From contig BQMF02000061.1 of the NCBI GenBank assembly GCA_027922465.2, forward strand, positions 248,001 through 312,000: 64,000 nt of DNA, read 5' to 3'. The notes under the pieces were generated by a model. That model did no database searches, had not been told where the DNA came from, and worked only from the letters and a program-made list of their open reading frames with translations. The DNA comes from Turritopsis dohrnii (lineage: Eukaryota > Cnidaria > Hydrozoa > Anthoathecata > Oceaniidae). Of this stretch, positions 25,301-40,300 are shown piece by piece (positions within the stretch are counted from its first letter, which is position 1; each line of letters opens with the position of its first letter). The position numbers and the translations under genes were made by a program.

Positions 25301-28300
25301 TAATTAAGGCATGTAGAACTACTACATTGCATTGTTTCAGCCTCAATGTTTTCATTTTGTATAAAAATATGGAAATTTGCGATACACGCCTTTCTTTTTA
25401 AATTTTAAACTAACAGTTGGAAACTTTGTCTTTATTGACGATGATCTTGAAGTTTAATTTTGTATATTTTTTATCAATGTTTATATTTAGTTTATATTTA
25501 CGAAAGAGAAGAGTTTCACAAAAATTCAATAGACGCCCCCCTCTTTTAAACGCCCCCCTTTATGTCGGACGGACAAATCGATACATAGGGCTATATCAAG
25601 CATAGAATAGAATTTACAAATTTCCAAGACATGATTTCTACAAGGATGATAATCAAATGAAACAAATAGTTATCGTGTGGGTTGGACAAAATGCTAATAC
25701 TTTTGTAACAGACGCACTACTTCTGGAAGTCTTGTACCAAAAACGCCACATTAAAAAGTATACTGAACTAGATTAATCATTTCAAACGAGCTCTTTCACC
25801 GGCAATACGATGTCCATATAGAAAAATTCCTTGATTGAAATTCATAGTTTTCTACTAGATGATGAGTCTAGTTTGATAACGAAAAAAAGGAGAAAGGGAC
25901 TGTTGACGAAGTTCCAATCTGTTTCGAGTCATCCTGTTGCTGTATGGAATGCAGTAATGGGAATACAAGTTTGGCGAACCTCTTCATCATCCTTCTTCTT
26001 AATTTTTTTTCTTTCTCGACGATCCTCTATGTCACTAGCTGATGAAAGTCGTTCTTCCTTTAAACTGAAATAAATAAAATATGTAAATAAACAAAACGAA
26101 ACAAACGGGATTTTCCTGCCATTTCCTATAAAAATCTGGTATGCCATTACATTTGTACTAAAAGCAACTTAGATTCGATCTCAGAAGTCGGGTCATCATG
26201 TTTATATATCGAGAATGATCTCAGTTCCATTTCACGACTTTTTTCTTTCACGACTATTTTGCAGTTACTCAATGGGAAATAACTTAATAGGGTTTAACAA
26301 TTCTTGAAAATCTGTAATTCTGCTTTGTGTAGAAAAAAGTTTGAAATAAATCAAAAGACTTTCTATTTTAAATTTTGCACATGCGCGTTAAATAATTCCT
26401 TTAACACGTCATCTATTCTTCGACCAATGAAAATCCGCTTTCAGAGACGCGGGCTAAAATGTGATATTTAGAGAATGGTTCTGTGATGTTAGACCATTCT
26501 TAGAAGTAAGACGCTTTCAACCAATTGAAAATTGGTAAACCTCCTGTGCCTATTTTCAATTCATTTTCAATTCTTCATTACAACCAGATCCCTTCCTTAT
26601 CGTGGAACACCTTGGAGAACAGATTAATTTTCTCATAGATCCAGACTTTCACAGACGGTATGGATCAAGATGAAATCTCGCGCTAGTAAAATACAGTATA
26701 AAAATCATCGAACGCTTGTTTGGGTCATTGAGGCAGTAAACAATTTTGCCTCCCTATTTCAAATAACAGTTCTAACTGAAAGGTTCAAGATTTTGTCTCA
26801 AAGATGTTCCACGGTTTGCTGTATCAGGAATAAACTTAATCTGTATGGGCAAGGCAAAAATGCGGTCATACAAGGTGGAAAGTCAATTTCAATTTGATGG
26901 AATGAAAAGGAAAGTAAACATGATTTCAAATGAGAAATGGTGATTGGTTGAAAATATGAAAGAAAAACAAACCTTTGACTTTTAAGGTTCATTTTGTGTA
27001 GAGGCCTGTACCTAGCGAAACAGGAAAATATGTGAAGTACTGAAGTCACAAGGAAATTTGATAGTCTACACGCAGGTGAGTTTGTGTACTTGATGGAAAG
27101 GAAAAAATAGCGTCAGATGAAAATTCACCAGTAGTGACTAAGAGGAGGGAACAAAATTATTGTCAATCAAAATCAAGCAGCGCATTTTCTCGCGTAGACG
27201 CCGCCCTCTAACAAACGCTACCCTCGAATATACGCCGAAAAATACTGAGAAAATACAATTTAAGTGAATTGTTCGACAAACAAAGTCTTTTACAAAACTG
27301 TGATCAAAAAGAATACCAACATCAACGTTTCCATGTAAACCAGAAAGATTTGAAGCGTCATGACTTTGTGAATAAAATACATAACGTGAACCTGAAATTT
27401 TCGAGACATAGCGCATTATTTCACAAGAAAGCTGATACATTACTAAACTTCAAGTTACAAATCCAATCGCATGAAATATTTGTGTCGAAACATTAATTTT
27501 AATATTGTGCAATTTATTTATGAAAATCATCACTAAAAGTTTTGAAAGGTTTTATTTCATCGAAGAGATGAGGATAGCGATATCGGTATTCCTTTATTTA
27601 TGAAAAGAAAAAATCTTTTCTTGTTTTAGAAAAAGCAAACGACCTGGCGATTATATGAGAGAATATGGCATTGCTGCTTTTTTTAGTGTGAAAGCTGATT
27701 AGGTGTGTGAGAGTAGAAATTTATTCACTATGTTTACCTTGCAGCATACCGAAAATATGCAGGCGGTAGTTTTCATGGGGCGTTAAAGAGCTGGCGTTAG
27801 TTGTTGACTGAGATGGCGTCAGTGATTGATTTGCGAGAATTTTGAGTCCAATAAAGGTACAGACAGTACCTTTCTAAATTAATAAAATTGACTTACGCAG
27901 CTTCTGTGCGCTCCCTGTTCTGTTGAGTCCTCTTGATTCTTAACAGAAGGAAAGTAGGAAATATTTTTACCAGAACATAACTCCACCGGGAATAACTTGT
28001 TGAAAAATCACTGTACATTTCTGTTGGAAAGCATACAAATATATACATACCATTTTCATGAAAACGTACTTGGCGGCAGTGACTTAATGACGATTCAACA
28101 TTATTCAGAAAACACAAAAGAAGGAGAGCAAATTTACCTCGCTTTACTAAGAGGAATCTTCTCCTTCTGCTTTTTCGGACTTCTAAAAATATGAACAAAA
28201 TCATTATTAAAAGAAAACATCAATGATGGAGATTCTACGTCTTGGACTTAACGTACACTCCTTCGTGTGGTCTTGTAAAACATAAAAAGATTTCAAGAAC

Positions 28301-31300
28301 TTTCGAGAATTTTGTTATAGCTGGTATTTTATCGAAACGTTTCATTAAAACTGGTATTTCAATTTAATTATCACAACAAACTCTGGAAGGAAACCGTCAG
28401 AAATTCATTGCGATGAAGAGCATTTTTATAGAAACAGTGTGTGTAATTCCATAGAAATGCACTCCTTCGCAGTGATTTTTCAACAACTTTGCCCACTGAG
28501 AAATAGGTTATAACTATCTGGAGAAAGTTTATTAGCGAGAATATCGCGAGAGGAAAAGGATTTTGTAAAATCAAGTTGTTTGCTTCAGGATTTCATTATT
28601 CATTATACTGTAATGGTTCAAAAGCTCGCATCAGCTTTCTTGTAAAATAATATTAAAATATATACTTGGGTGACGTTTTGGGCGTTGGTGGTGACGAATC
28701 AGATGAATCGCCCTAAAACAAAAAGAAAAAACGAAAAAGGATGAGAAATGCTGCAACGTTGACTTTGCAAGTGAAGAAAACACTCAACAAAAAACGATTC
28801 TGTGGTTGACTTACATGAATCGCTATATTCTGTACGGTTGTGTATTCAACTGTATCAGTTGTTTTGCCAGTAATTTCAGCTTTTCTATGAATGCTAGGAG
28901 ATGATGATGATGGAGGCTTCGGTAAAACAGTGGCATCCTAGCAAAGAAAACAATTGCGTGATTTTGAAAAATTTACACAAAACTATTTTCTATACATTTG
29001 TAAACAAATCAGTAGAGTTTTCTAGGAATTTTTCCCAACAAAGTCATTAAAAACTTCACATCAACATCCGAAATAAGCGTGCAAAGTAATGATGTTTCTT
29101 TTGATACAAGAAAAGATTTTAAATCTCTGCCGAAACCTAGTTGAGTTGAGCGGTTTTGAAAAAGTCTCAAAAGTAGTTAAGTAACTCAAATGGAGAAATT
29201 TTGGCGCAGACTTAATTTGGCGCAATTTATATTTTCGGTTAAAATTCACTTTAGTTTAAGGCAAATTGGCAAATAATTTTTCGGAGGAAATTGTCGCATG
29301 AAACTACTTATAGTAGCAATGTTAAACGATTAATTTTTTACTTGTGGTAGCTATGTTGAAAAATAGAGCTGATTGATCGGGAAACGGTAGACTTTATGCG
29401 GCGAGTTTTAGTTGCGATTTTTTAAATTTTAGTCAATAGAAATCAATAGTTTTTATATGGCTTAGTGACATACATGTGTTATACAAAGTTGATCAAACCC
29501 AATGGGCAAAATCTTCAAAAAGTCACTGCGTCGAAGTGCATATTCATTGAACTAGTGTGTACATTTCTTCCGCAGTGATTTTTCGAAACGCCAATGATTA
29601 CCTTCTTTAAATTGTTGTTTTCATCAGTTTGATCTTCACTAGCAAGAGGTGACGGTTTAATCTCGGCTACCGATGTTGTGACGGATACACCGTCTATAAT
29701 CCGAGTCTCAGACAGGTTTGCATCTTCCTTTATACGCAGCATCGAACCCATTTTCTTCAGTTTTGGAACGAGATTGAAATTTGGGTCTCTACTCAATGTA
29801 CTACCACGTCGAGATAGTGTGTCGAAGGAACGTGTGCGAACATTTTGGAACGGTATCTTTTTCTTTTCGGCGGCCGGTTCTTTGAGACTCTTTTCATCGT
29901 CGCTTACGTTGCCACTATCATCAATGTACACTGGCTCAGGTATGGTGGGCAGAGAGTTGTCACCATTCAATGGGATACCACTCTCTAGTTCATTTTTTAT
30001 CCATGTCGGGATCTTGAGAAACAAGAAGTAACGTTACTATAAAGACAGAATGCAATAAGGTTTAGAAAACTTCTTTTCAGTTTGTTTCATGAAGGCAAAC
30101 CAACCAATCAAAGAAACAAAATTTACATACATACATACATACATACATAAATATTTCATTTGGAATTCTTGAAACTCAACAGATATACCCATCTTATGAT
30201 GGAAATTTAAAAGACAAGGTGTATAAAAAAAAGATGGTTTTATTTCGGACTATTCAATTGTCTTTCTTCTATGTTTCTAGCATCATCAATATCAATCTGC
30301 CCATTACAAGGATAACCACCCACACTCTGTACTATAAGGCCATCTACTCCAGAAAACGTGAATATGAGGTTTGGCAGTTTTCACGTTTTTTGCTCAGTTG
30401 TTGATGTTCTTTCTAATGGTGTGTTCAGATTTGAAATTTGAGGACTTTGAGTTTTGACTGACCGTAATTCTGACACTACCTTAATCATGTAAGGACAAAG
30501 ACATTCGGACCTAGGTAAATTATGAAACCTCTGACCTTATTAAATATGCATAGTACTGCTTTACCTTTTTTTTGTAAGTTTAACGAAGAGTTTTGTTATG
30601 AGGATTTATGAAATAAAATAGAACAGGCGAATTGATCATGTCATGTCATTATAAATTATAAATAAATAATTAGTTTTCATTATAGCTGGCCAACAGACAT
30701 AACACAGATAAGATTCCATCATTGAAACTTGGTTATCCTAAAATGATCATGTTTGAATTACACTTAGTATCAATCAACCATCAAAATAGTGGTTTGCTGC
30801 TTATTTGCATTTCAAAACTTCCATTCTAAATTTTGTTCTAGTAATGACTGAGCAGTTCAAACTGCAAGGTGTTTCAATTTTTCAGGGTTACGTCAGGCAC
30901 TGTCTGCAATTTATGATTTATTGGTTATGAATCTTTAATAATTATGCTTGCCTGATGATGACATCATTGTTTCCATGGCACTTTTTGTGAGAGGTTGTCA
31001 GTGTTGTATTTGAACAAAGTTAAGGGAAGTTGAAATGGCTGACAGGTGTCAATGTACGAGTTTACGTTAAGAATGTTACTGGAAGACAGAAAGTACAACT
31101 CCAATGAATCTAGTTTTGAAAAAATAACCGTCAGTTCTGAAGAAGATAATGATTTGATTCTCTGTCAGGTCTAAATGAACATGGAGATGGCAACCCTCTA
31201 CCATTCCCACATTTTGAGGTATTTTCTCTCCAAAGAAGTTAGGTGTCACTATGCGAGATGCCGGTTTGAACAGAGAGCTTTGGATTTTTCAAAACAATCA

Positions 31301-34300
31301 AAGTTAACGTTCTTTGAAAAAATAGTAATATCAGCAATGTGAGATATTTCTTGTGATGTGTTAATTATTTCAGTGGGCTAAAATGTTGAAAAGTCACTGT
31401 GATGAAGAGCGTTTTCATTTTTTGAAAGTCTCCTTATTAACCAAAATCATAATAATAATAAGAAATTGTCGTAAGTGATAATAATGTGGGCTGAATACCT
31501 CTGTTTTCATTATTATCTAGGTGGTTGGGATCTACTTTTGATGGAAATTTAGATAAAATCAAAAACTTTACAATACAAAACGTACCTCCCCTGTGGTCTC
31601 CATCTCAGAGGCTTCTGAACTTTCTTCTTTTGGGTTACTAAATGAAAAGATATTAATGTAACATAACCTTATAAAATCTTTTAATCCCATAACATTATAA
31701 AAAGAAAATAAAAAATTCTCATTCACAAAAACTTTCACAAAAAGTATTCACACATAAATGTTTACAAAAGTTATGAGGATACTCAACCACTCAAAATGTT
31801 GTTTTTATTTAGATGCATTTCCATGGAAACAAGCTGTTCACATCTGTGTTCATAAATATGGGAACAGGGAAACAATCTAACGAAAGTAGCAAACATATTT
31901 TTTTTTAATGCACTTTTATATTGGGATAGCTTCATATTCTTTCCTAAGAAATTTCAAAATTTTATTTTGTTTGTTTATTTCTTAAGAGTGAAGCAGATAA
32001 AGATTTTCATAAATGCCCAAAACTAGCTTGCTTGAGCTGAATGTAGAGAAGACTACTCCCAAATTTGAAGGATTGAAGAATGAATGCAAATTGTAGATGT
32101 AATAAAATTCAATCATCCTTGTATTATTTCATTTTTCCAAGAATTGACTGTACTGATCTTATCAACTTAACCTTTATTTCTATCTACGGTGGCCATATTG
32201 TTGGGAATGCTCGAGAAGTTCTGTGTTGCTAAAAAGCAGCTATTTAAGTGATAAAAAGCTTACTAGGGAAAAGTTTATATTTCTAGGGAAGTGGTAGTGT
32301 GTTTTCACAATACTTCACTTGGATTGGCAAACTGGTAAAAGCTTTTTGAAGAAATTTGTTGGAGTTACAAGCTTTAGATAAATATAATTGTATCAAAAAG
32401 TTATCAAAAACAAACCTGGAGTTCGAACTGTCTAAACTTTTTTGCTGTTTCGGTTTGTGAGTTTTTGGAGGTGGGGCAGTCGTTTCTAAGTGTATCAATA
32501 CATGATCAAGATTGCATTTAATATCTTGAAGGATGACTGGAAACTCCTCAGCTTCATCATAGCCTGAAGATGAAAAATATTAGAGAACTCATAGTGGTTA
32601 TTAAAAGGCTCAAGGGTTGCATAGTGGGTGTATGTAATCACTTGTTGGCCAGCGAAATTATTGAATGTGTGAAAGCCGGTTTTCATACGGACTTTCATAC
32701 ACTAGGCAAGTGACACAATTAATCAATTAACTGCTTCAAAACATTATATCCAGCATTCTATCATTCCACAATTAGAAATTCAAAAGTAGAAATTAAAAAC
32801 TTGAAACTCAATTTTATCGATTTATTGCTTCTTTCAAGCTGATTGGCGTATTAATTGGTGTTACCTTCTATCCCTCCAATGGATTGAAACTTGAATGTCA
32901 ATTGTGGGATTACCACAGCAGAATTCTCTCTTGATTCTAAATTCAATGTCTGTGTATTAGCACCTTTGAAACAACTTCTCAAATAACTCCATCTGATCTC
33001 ATCCATTTCATTATCACCAATTTCATCGAAAAAACTCCCTAAAAATACAAAATCGAAGTAATTTACTTAAGTTTTACAGCAGAAAAATATCAGGGTGATA
33101 ACACTCATTAAAATCTGTTTTTAGGTCAAATGGAAGATTTTTTCTGTAGCAAAACTTTCCATCTGAAATTAAACGAAACATAACATGCAAGCCATGGCTT
33201 TTTATAGGCGGTCTGAAATAATCTAGTGTGAACCATTACCTTCATAAATAAACATTATATCAGATTGCTGGAATTTTAGGTTGACATTTAAAGAGGCTTG
33301 TGGGTAATACCAAAGGAATAAAAAAAATATACATAACTTAAGTTTTTACAACAATGATATTATACTCCAAGCAAACGATGGGCCATCAAGAAAGCAATTA
33401 GAATGTGTTTTCTTGTTGACAGATCGAACATGTTTAGATTTTAATGATTTTACGTTTATCTTACTTGTTCTGGGTCGATTAGTGTCACTCCCTGCGGACC
33501 TTCGGTCAGTCGTTGGTCTACGTTCTGTAGGAGGCCTGCGATAGGTTTCTGGTACACTCATTTTTCTTGAACTATTGGATGAAATATCAAGATCTGCGCC
33601 TTTAACACTACAAAACATTTTTGACATAAAAATTCAGTAAAATACACACCTTCATAATTTCAAAAAGAGGAAGTGGTATACCTACCCTAAGTTTTCTAGA
33701 TCACTCACTGAACTATCTTCGTCAAAAGTTGTTTTGCGACTCTTAGCAGACCTACTTAAACTAAATGAATCGCTTGCTGAGATGGTACGGTTTCTCTTAG
33801 ATCCTGGTTTTGTACCCCAGAAATAAACAGAGTTTATCGTGTTTTTACCAGCAGTGTCTTGAATGCCAGCAAAAGAAAATGTTGAACCACTTGCAATTAT
33901 CTGCAGAGAACAGAGCATCAAAATTATTTTATTACCAAAATCCACTGGAGGATAAAAAATGGAAGCTACAATGATGTTTCTTACGGAGACTGGGCCTCCC
34001 TCCAAACCCTTCACAAATGAAATTGTTTCACGAGGTTTTGTGTTTCCAATACCAAGCTGTCCTTCAATGTTATTTCCATTAGTGTAAACATGACCAAATT
34101 CATTTACAATGGCGAAATGCGTGGCACCAAACTTTATATCTTTCAGTTGGTATCTGCACAAATCTTTAACCATTGCTGGCTCTATTGCATAATCTACATA
34201 CTATGAGAGAAGCCAAAGTTTAAGTAAAGATCGATTCTAAGTAAAGTGTTTTGTTACTGCAAAATGAAAAGAAAAAAGTTATTTTCCTCTACCTTGTTTG

Positions 34301-37300
34301 CTTTAGATCTGAACTGCCAAAAGAAACCTTGACGTGGGTTCAAGCCAAGCTTATTACCTTGGTTTCTGAAATATAACCACAATTAACTATCAACTGAACA
34401 ATGAACAAGCTAACTTACTGATACTAAAAGCAGCAGTAGCGTAATGGTAACGTGTTCAACTGGGACACCAGAAGTCCTGGGTTCAAGTCCCCCTTTGGAC
34501 AAACACAAAATTCTACTGGCTGCGTCCCTGGTGGTGGTACTGTTACCAGCCTGTTCCCTTGTGAAGTCTTCAGATGTTTCTGGGTTAATAGAGTTGAGTG
34601 AGGGTTCACTAATTAAATTGTGAAATTGTGCCTAAATTGATATGTTAGTCAGTATAGAAAGTCAGGTTTGGGAGGGAGGAACAAGTATAAATATATAATA
34701 TAAAAAAACAAAAAATTGAGGGCTTTATTTCTTTAAGGATGATATACGTAGACCAGTCTGGATGTGATTTTTTTCAGCAACAAGAATTGCTCAAAAAGTT
34801 ATGTGCTTGAATAAAATCAAATTAATGTTCCTAAAACAAATTATGTGGAGGGGAAAGTTTCAAAAAGTATGAGATCAACAAGAAATTATTCAGAGTAATT
34901 TAGTATTTATGTCGAAACTTAGCATTCATTTTGATTTTTTGATTTTTTTGATTTTTTTCATTCAAATGCAAATTCTTAGTAGTAACCAAATCTCTTTAAT
35001 CATTACTCATTCTTTTCTGACACCCCCCCCCCCCCCCCCCCCCCCCCCCCTATTCAATTCCCCCCTAAAAAAAACAAAAAAAAATATAACAAACCAAATG
35101 AAGTTTAACAAAGTTTAACAACTTCAAAGATTTCTTGTGTAAGTATAACCTTTGTACATTGAACTTGCTTAAATTTTATTTAATCTTTATATAAAAAGTT
35201 ATATCACAAATTTATGGACTTTTTTATCACAGAAAAAAGTGTGTATAACAAATCAAATAAAAATGAATGACATTTTGTCATGATGAATGTGCACTTAAGT
35301 AAACTCCTGACAAAAAACTGTAAACTTGAAATATTTTTTGTTGATGTTAAATCATGGGGAACCAGTTTTAATATTGAAAGTATATTTTACCTTCCACATG
35401 CAAATACACAACCTGTATCTCCGATAAACACGGTTCCATCATTCGAACATTGCACATCCCTGATAACAACATGTTCTGTTGAAAAATTTACTTTAGTGGG
35501 TAAGCAGCTGAAAAGAAATATCCATTACAAAAGCACTGCTAATTTTTCTGCCAAAAGTCAGGAAAAATATAACATAAAAATTAGTCCTTTCAGGTCACTG
35601 GAAAAAGCACAATTTGGGTAATATACTTGAACCACCATCTGATGAAAAAGACTGCCATCAGTTTCGATTTTGGTTATTCTTTAAAATGGTGACACACAAA
35701 ATCTTTGCTTAAATTATTAAGAATTAAAACATTTTGTGCTTACTAATCATCTTCATTACCATGACCAAGCCGACCACTCTCACCACAACCCCAGGTAAAC
35801 ACTTCACCTTCTGCTGTGGTTATAGCCTGATGGTAGGATCCAGTCCGCAACGAAACAATATCTAGTGTTAGCAATTCATCAACAAGTTTTGGGCGTGTCA
35901 ATGTATTCCAATCACCATGACCAAGGCAACCATATTCCCCCTGACCACAGGTTAGGATGAGACCATTATCACTTAAAAATGTTGTGAAGTAGTCCCCACA
36001 TAATGCCCTAACAGAGGAAGATCAACAAAATAAATATCAGTTACATCTAACTCACTGATTGAAAAATCTTGCAAACTCACAATCTGTAACAACAAACAAA
36101 AACAAAATAAAATCAACAAAACAAAAATAAAAAGAGTGTTTCATTTGAGAAGTTGAGAAAAAGAAAACAAACTAAAATTGAAAATAAGATTTTATCAGAA
36201 GTCTACACATTACAAAAGCACCATTTTCATGTTGTTATCAACATTATCAACATCAATTCTACCTCATAATTGATTTTCCACGAAGTAAGACAACTTCAGA
36301 AGCCTTTTCTCTTGGTTCAACATCACCATGGCCAAGCTGACCGAAACTATTGTCTCCCCATGTGTATATTCCTCGTTCTAAACTAACAGCAACAACATGG
36401 CCAAGACCAACAGAAGCCTACAATAGATTATTTTGTTTCTTTTAAAAATCACATTCGTGCATTATTGTGCTCGTCATTGAACATATGAACTCTCCATAGA
36501 TTAGCAGATTAGCATTAGCTTAGCATTATTCCTAAAAGTACATGGTTTAAACCATTCTAACTCCGGAACATAAATAAACAAAAAAACGATGTTAGAAGAA
36601 GATTTAAAGACACCTCTGTTATCTGTATTTTGACTGGTAGATCAAGAATCGGATAGAGTTGCATATCGGTTACATCACAGTAATACAGAAGTGATCTAAA
36701 AACGAAAGATCAAAAAACATAATTACTTCATTCTTGTTCTTCTTAGAACACTAACAAAACTTAACCACACTTTTCTTAAATATGTTTTTTTACATTTTAA
36801 AAAGGTAAGCGTACTGTACTTTCACTAGATTTTGCCTTCAGTTTGGTTTAGCTATATAGGCAGTTATCACAAAATTTAGTTAACTCCATGCGAAAAATGC
36901 AGATTTGCAAGATTGCTGTTTTTTCATTCGCCAGAAAATCTTTTTTAAAGCAACCTTCTTTTAGGCAGTCTAGCATTATGTCAATAAAACTTCATTATGA
37001 TAGAAGAGGATGACATGTACTAAAATTAAACAGGTGCTGGCCATCAGTGTGCGAGTTTGAGGCTCAACACAACCGAGCCATTTCACTCAGTGACTATAAA
37101 AGTTTGAATCGACCAGATTCAAATAGGATTTATAACTGAGGGGGTTGCCTAGTTGAGGTATTGAGAAATTACTGCATTTTTGGTAGACCAAATGAAGCTT
37201 TTAAATGCTTCAAGATGAGGAAAAACCTCGTCAACTTAAAAGTTCTTGTAAAACTGATGAGCTCATCCTGGGATAACATTAAACAATACTAACGAACAAC

Positions 37301-40300
37301 CAATTGGAACTACACAAAAATAAGTTCAAGCAAAAGTAGGTAAGCAAATGAAAACCTTGTTCTGCCATAGTTGAAACTTTGATTCTCTCCGTTATCATCA
37401 GAATAGTCATAACGTTGAAGCAACTAAAAATTATAAGTGTTAGCAAGATATTGAATTAGAAGACACTACAAATAATTCCTTTATAAATTAGCAAATTTTA
37501 ACCTCTGCTAGTCGATTATAAAGTATTTCTTCAGCATCTGGTCTTAAACTCGGATCTTTTTGTAATAAATCGCGAACCTAAACTCAAAGAAAGTTTGTAA
37601 GTTTTGACTGGGTAGTTGTTCATGTACACATCACATTTTGAACAAGGGATCAAACAATTTTCCGTTACTTACAAGTAGACGAAATTCTGGTGTATATGTC
37701 TCTTTGATTGGAGCAAATGTTCCCTAAAATAGTATATCAAACAAAAAAATCCTGAAATTATTTTGAAAATAAACTTTGTCATAGGTACATTGTAATACAT
37801 GTGACAAATAATTTCAATGAGCAGCACCTAATTGCTTTCCAACATTGCTTATTTCATTGTTTCATATTTGTCACAGTAATTTTCAATGGTCAGTACTAAT
37901 TAGTTGGGAGTTCATACAAGCAAAAAAACTTCTGTATTAAAATAAATCATCAACTTTGATCAGGTGAAGAAACATAATACATAATCGTCTGTCAAGAGTC
38001 TAAAATGTCTTGTTGAGCCCTATTATCTTGATCAATATACATACCCCGTTTAAGTTGTTGGCCACTCTCCATTCTTTATTTTTCTTTGTTGCATCGATAA
38101 CTCTGACTTGTGTATTGTAATATATATTTATATCTTATTTGAAATTAGTTAATATTAATTTTATTTTTTATTTTTCATTTACTTTTATTAGTGTTTTTGT
38201 TTGTTTGTTTGTTTGCATACAGGTGGCCATCATTAGTTTTTAACTACCTTACTTGTATTAATATTCGCGCTGTATTAGAATTCGCGCAGACCTTGGGTGC
38301 ACGAAATTTAGATTGAGCGAAAAATAATACGCGTGAATAGCTTTCGGGTTGGAAATTTTTGGTTCATGTAAAAATCTCAAAATTTAAGTCTAAAATATTT
38401 ATAGAGGGTAGAGAACATAAATAGACGTATGCTTTATAGGTATTTTAGATCACTACATGACTTTTCTAGGGTGCTACAAAAAAGTGGTCTTTTTCATCTT
38501 CTTCAACTTTAATAACCAATGGAATTTTTTTCGGTTCCAGGTAATTCTCAAGCACAAAGCTTTTCATTTTTCGAAAAACTTCTAAGCTTGCTTTTCCTTT
38601 ACCAATACATAGTTTAATAGGTATTTCCAGCAGGCCACCTTGAGGTAAAGGACTTCTACGAAGCTTCTTCATTCGAGCTGTTGCATCAAAGCAAGCGAGC
38701 ATACTCAAGCCTCTACATGCCCGCTGGGTGACACAATACTACGACCACATTCGCACAAACAAAGATGTTGTGAAGAACGGATGGAAAAGATTGGGAATTA
38801 CCGATGCTCTTGAAACAAAAAGTTCCATAGAGGATCCACGAGTTCATCAATAAGTTTTTGATATTTTATACTTGTAAGACAATACCTATTGTCCCTTTGT
38901 AAGACAACTTTTAATCAAATTATTGAATAATATTGTTCTACAAAGATAAATGAATTTACATCAAAAGGCTTCTAACCATGTTGAGGGAAAAAATTGTTGG
39001 GGAACTGGGTAAAATCGTAATTTTTGGGTGCGCGAATTTAAAACTGAGCGAATATCTCCACTTTGGGGTGCGCGAATTAAAATCGTGCAAATTTAAAACT
39101 GAGCGAAAAATAGTACAACTCCAATTCAAATACAAGTAAGGTATCGTGATGGTCTCCTGACCATGTAGTAGTGAATGAATAAAAAATCAATCAATCAATT
39201 ATATTTTGTATAGGTTTGTAACTTCCATTCTTCCCAAGGTGACTAAAAAATATTACCTTAACAATTTTGGTTATTAAAGCTGGCAAATTTGTACCATCAA
39301 ATGTTTTTGTTAAGTTCGCCATTTCATACAAAATACAACCCAAAGCCCAAATGTCGCTTTTGTTATCATAAGGTTTGCCTTCACACTAAAAACAAGTAAT
39401 CATCACAATGAATTGGAGCATAAATGTCTGAAATGAGGATACCTATATATTAATAGCCGATTTTCTGCCTGTCTGTGTCTGTCTGTCACGCAAAAAGATA
39501 GATTGAGTTGTGAGAGAAATTATTATCTGTGTAACGGTTGGTAATGGAAAAACGATCCCATACATTTTTTTTCTGCTTTTCGAGCCTAACATGGGTACAC
39601 TTTTCGTTGCCAATTCCTAAATTTTATTTTTCATGAACTCTGAGAGGGTAACACAATGCAGGTGACACAATGGTGTCTAGTCTATATATTAATAGCCCAT
39701 TCTCTGTTTGTTTGTTTGTTTGTCACACAAAATAGTAGATACGAGCTGTGAGAGATATTAGTTCTTCTCTTGTGTGCGACTCAGTGCCATACCAATGCAT
39801 GGAGAACCGCGACGCTAATGGAAAATTATCTTGGTAACCAATAGAGATAACTGACATTTTTGGGGGGTCATACAGCTGATGGGATGACAAAAAATTTGGG
39901 CCTAATTTTTTTGGGGGATGGGTCTGTCACGTCATCCAAATCTTTAATCGACGATATTTCTGTAACAGTTGGTCATTACAGTAAAATTATCTCATACATT
40001 TTTTCAATCAATCTGTTTAGCTCTACAGCATGGGTACACTTATCATTGCCAATTCCTTAAAGGGGAGTTGAGGTTTAGAAAAAATTTTTTTGAAAATTTC
40101 ACTAAACATTCAAGAATAGCATTTATATTCATAAGAAAAAAGAATTTTCAAAAAATCTTTATTATTTCACAAAATATAAGCATTTAAAAATTTTCATTTT
40201 TGAGTTCAAAGTCTGTTTTCTGACGTCATTGGTGTCATATCAATATACGAGTCAAAAATAAGAGTTACTTCAGGTTTCCTGATCCAAAGAAATGCAGATC

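Noticed and set aside
29678..30031. 117-codon plus-strand frame
   Set aside because: Exact antisense shadow of kinase exon 24.
34430..34502. tRNA gene
   Set aside because: A and B boxes are present, but acceptor and anticodon stems do not pair properly, and a SINE body and tail follow.
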